Positions 6,068 through 7,918 of a stretch of DNA of 7,918 nucleotides are shown here, piece after piece (within the stretch, counting starts at the first letter, position 1; the number at the start of each line of letters is the position of its first letter). This DNA is from Candidatus Auribacterota bacterium (GTDB taxonomy: Bacteria; Auribacterota; JAFGBW01), in contig JAFGBW010000017.1 in assembly GCA_016932965.1 (NCBI GenBank), forward strand, positions 1-7,918, written 5' to 3'. The translations under genes and the position numbers were made by a program. The notes beneath the pieces are model-generated. The model did not search any database and was not told where the DNA came from. It was given only the letters and a program-made list of their open reading frames with translations.

Positions 6068-7918
6068 TCAATCCAGATTGATACTTCTTCTCAATATCCA
6101 GCCGAACGCCATGACCCCGATAAAGATTACAAAGACCCATGAAGAGTTCCAAAAAGGTTTGAGCATGACTTTTTCCTGTGAAACCGGCTCTCTTTCAAAC
6201 ACAAACGGTTTTTTAAGGTACGCACTCAAAGGAAGGTATTCTCCGCCTGTTTCGTCGCTGATTCTTTTCAGGCTGGATTCATTCAAGGTCAAGTCCTCGT
6301 ATTCCCGCATGTCTTTACGGACTGACACGACGATCTGATCTTTTAAGGGGGCTTTCTCCCTTTCCAGAATTCCCTCCACACGGTAATCTCCGCTCATTTC
6401 AGGAACAAATGAAGCGTGTCCGAAACCCGGCTCTCCGTACGGCACTTCAAACGGCAGGGTGAACATTTTTTTATCGGGGTCCGTCACCTGGACGGACAAT
6501 TTTTTTTCCGCGTCTGTCCGGCACCCTTCACCGAGGAAAAAATTGATCCTGACCTCTTTGCCTTCCATGGCGGTTTCATCCTCCATCTGCAGATAAAATA
6601 AAGCCTCATCCGGGGCTTGGTGTTTTTTCTGTCCCATGGCAAAGGAGAACACGCTTTTCCAAAACCAGCTATAAAAAGCTTTCCAGTCCTGTCTTGTTGA
6701 ATTGAAAAACCATTTCCAGGAAGTATCGAAACCCACATAAACGACCCGGCCGGAACCGAACCTCTGGTATGCTGCCGGCACCACCGAAAGTCCGCCCTGT
6801 GTATTTTTGTCCTGAAGCAGCAAAAAGGCGCTGGATTTCAGCTGGCATCCGTAGAAACATCCGGAAATGCCGGGATTGGTTTCACCGAGTTTAGGTGTAT
6901 CGGGGTTGAACCAGGACCCTTCAGCCCTAGTATCCAAAAAAATTTCACGAGGAGTCTTGTCGTAAAAAAAAGACCCTTGTCTGTCCATGACGACCGGCAG
7001 CAATTTGACGAGAGACGGATTCAATTCCTTATCCCTGCCCAGGAGCGCTTCTCCGGCCAGTATCACAAGGCCGCCCCCTTTTTCACTGACAAACTTTTCA
7101 AGGCTCACCCAATTCTCCCCGGTGAGCCAGTCTGAAGGGCAGTCTGCCAGGACACAGGATCCGTAATGAAATAAATTTTCCCGGGAAGGGAATCCTTTCT
7201 CAAGGCCCGGATGATCAGAGAGGATCTTGTTTTTCCCGGCAAAAACCATCGAATGAACTTCCAGGCTTTTGAGATTTTTCAGACTCTTCCTCAACCAGGC
7301 ATATTCCCAGGACCATTTTCCCTGGAGGAACAGGATACGATTGCTGGAAGCGAGCACTTCTGTCTTTTTAACGAGAACATTGTTCCGCGTTTCCTTTTCT
7401 CCGTCGAGGGTTCCAGCCTCGACAGACATCTCGGCTTTTCCTTCCGAGGAAGGCAGCCATTCAAATTCAACTTCATAATCACGCTGACCTTTTCGTAAAG
7501 CCAGATCCTTTTTGGAGACCATTTCACCATTCATTTTCAAGGTGACGGGAACATGGTCACTGCCTCCCCCCAGGGCCCTGATACGGGCGCTGACACGGAC
7601 GGGATTCATCAAAAGCACCACGTCACTCAAAATTATTTTGTTAACGGATATGTCCTTGTAAGAAAGGGCGTCATCATCGGCATACTCGCCCAGGCCTACG
7701 GTGAACACCGGGACCTGCCATAATTTAAGGGCGTCCAATTCGGCGATGTCGAGTTCATCCTGGCCGTCGGAGAAAAGAAGAACCCGGACTTCATCGAAGG
7801 GGTCTGTTTGTTCCAGCAATTGGTTGATGGAAGAAAATATTTCTGTGCCTTCAGGCATTTCAGGCATCTGGATATCATTTGGATCCATCCGTTTGACCTT
7901 TTCTGAAAACAGATAATA
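6068..7918 (-). CDS. Membrane-anchored VWA / glutamine-amidotransferase-like protein, 5' end missing
   Basis: The frame stays open past the first visible ATG (7888) to the window edge, encoding ten more residues (YYLFSEKVKR), so this is the C-terminal 616 residues of a longer protein. Numbering from the Met at 7888: residues 34-69 are the second half of a von Willebrand A domain (VLLFSDGQDE, then VPVFTVGLG); the metal-binding DxSxS part must lie outside the window. Residues about 78-180 look like a beta-sandwich. Residues 183-420 match the glutamine-amidotransferase-like domain of such proteins (ILFLQGKWSWEYAWLR, GGGLVILAGE, GRVVYVGFDTSWKW), which is thought not to be catalytic. A second beta-rich region (440-525), an ISDETGGEYLPL motif (543-554) and one membrane segment (about 584-599) before RRSINLD end the protein. 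The bulk should be periplasmic. In PVC and related bacteria such genes close MoxR-ATPase/DUF58/VWA clusters, so the partners are expected to the right. The exact role is unknown. Confidence 0.85.
   Translation of the reverse strand, partial: YYLFSEKVKRMDPNDIQMPEMPEGTEIFSSINQLLEQTDPFDEVRVLLFSDGQDELDIAELDALKLWQVPVFTVGLGEYADDDALSYKDISVNKIILSDVVLLMNPVRVSARIRALGGGSDHVPVTLKMNGEMVSKKDLALRKGQRDYEVEFEWLPSSEGKAEMSVEAGTLDGEKETRNNVLVKKTEVLASSNRILFLQGKWSWEYAWLRKSLKNLKSLEVHSMVFAGKNKILSDHPGLEKGFPSRENLFHYGSCVLADCPSDWLTGENWVSLEKFVSEKGGGLVILAGEALLGRDKELNPSLVKLLPVVMDRQGSFFYDKTPREIFLDTRAEGSWFNPDTPKLGETNPGISGCFYGCQLKSSAFLLLQDKNTQGGLSVVPAAYQRFGSGRVVYVGFDTSWKWFFNSTRQDWKAFYSWFWKSVFSFAMGQKKHQAPDEALFYLQMEDETAMEGKEVRINFFLGEGCRTDAEKKLSVQVTDPDKKMFTLPFEVPYGEPGFGHASFVPEMSGDYRVEGILEREKAPLKDQIVVSVRKDMREYEDLTLNESSLKRISDETGGEYLPLSAYLKKPFVFEREPVSQEKVMLKPFWNSSWVFVIFIGVMAFGWILRRSINLD

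Overview
The window is a bacterial chromosomal fragment with four protein genes. Reading left to right these are an unrecognised exported protein (+), an exported aldose 1-epimerase-like protein (-), a RecD2-type helicase (-), and a membrane-anchored protein combining a von Willebrand A tail with a glutamine-amidotransferase-like domain (-). The last gene runs off the right edge, so its 5' part is missing. No rRNA, tRNA, CRISPR array, integrase or transposase is visible.

Taxonomy can only be inferred. Both exported proteins begin, just after the signal peptide, with a short L-x-P patch (LAP in one, CLSP in the other). From memory this resembles exported proteins of candidate Omnitrophota (PVC superphylum). 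The VWA plus amidotransferase-like membrane protein is also common in PVC bacteria, but it occurs in some Desulfobacterota too. The intergenic repeats (GGGGAAAACTTTT stems, CACGGAG units, ACAGGAT units) resemble those of several environmental Gram-negative lineages. My best guess is Omnitrophota, with low confidence.

Layout: the left unknown gene (23-1552) and the epimerase gene (1779-3131) converge on a 226-bp gap filled by a long inverted repeat. The epimerase has a good Shine-Dalgarno and a candidate promoter. Between it and recD2 (3587-5833) lie about 455 bp without a gene. This stretch holds a diverged copy of the repeat seen downstream of the epimerase, a 41-nt strong hairpin, and a perfect 16-bp inverted repeat just after the recD2 stop. 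Between recD2 and the VWA gene (6068 to beyond 7918) are 234 bp with another perfect hairpin and short direct repeats.

The four genes show no obvious shared pathway. The three minus-strand genes are separated by 234 to 455 bp of repeat-rich spacer, so they are probably separate transcription units. The VWA gene is likely the end of an aerotolerance-type (MoxR/DUF58/VWA) cluster lying to the right of the window. The most notable feature is the intergenic repeat family, whose copies sit on both sides of the epimerase gene and next to the recD2 stop. No convincing new defence or mobile system is visible.
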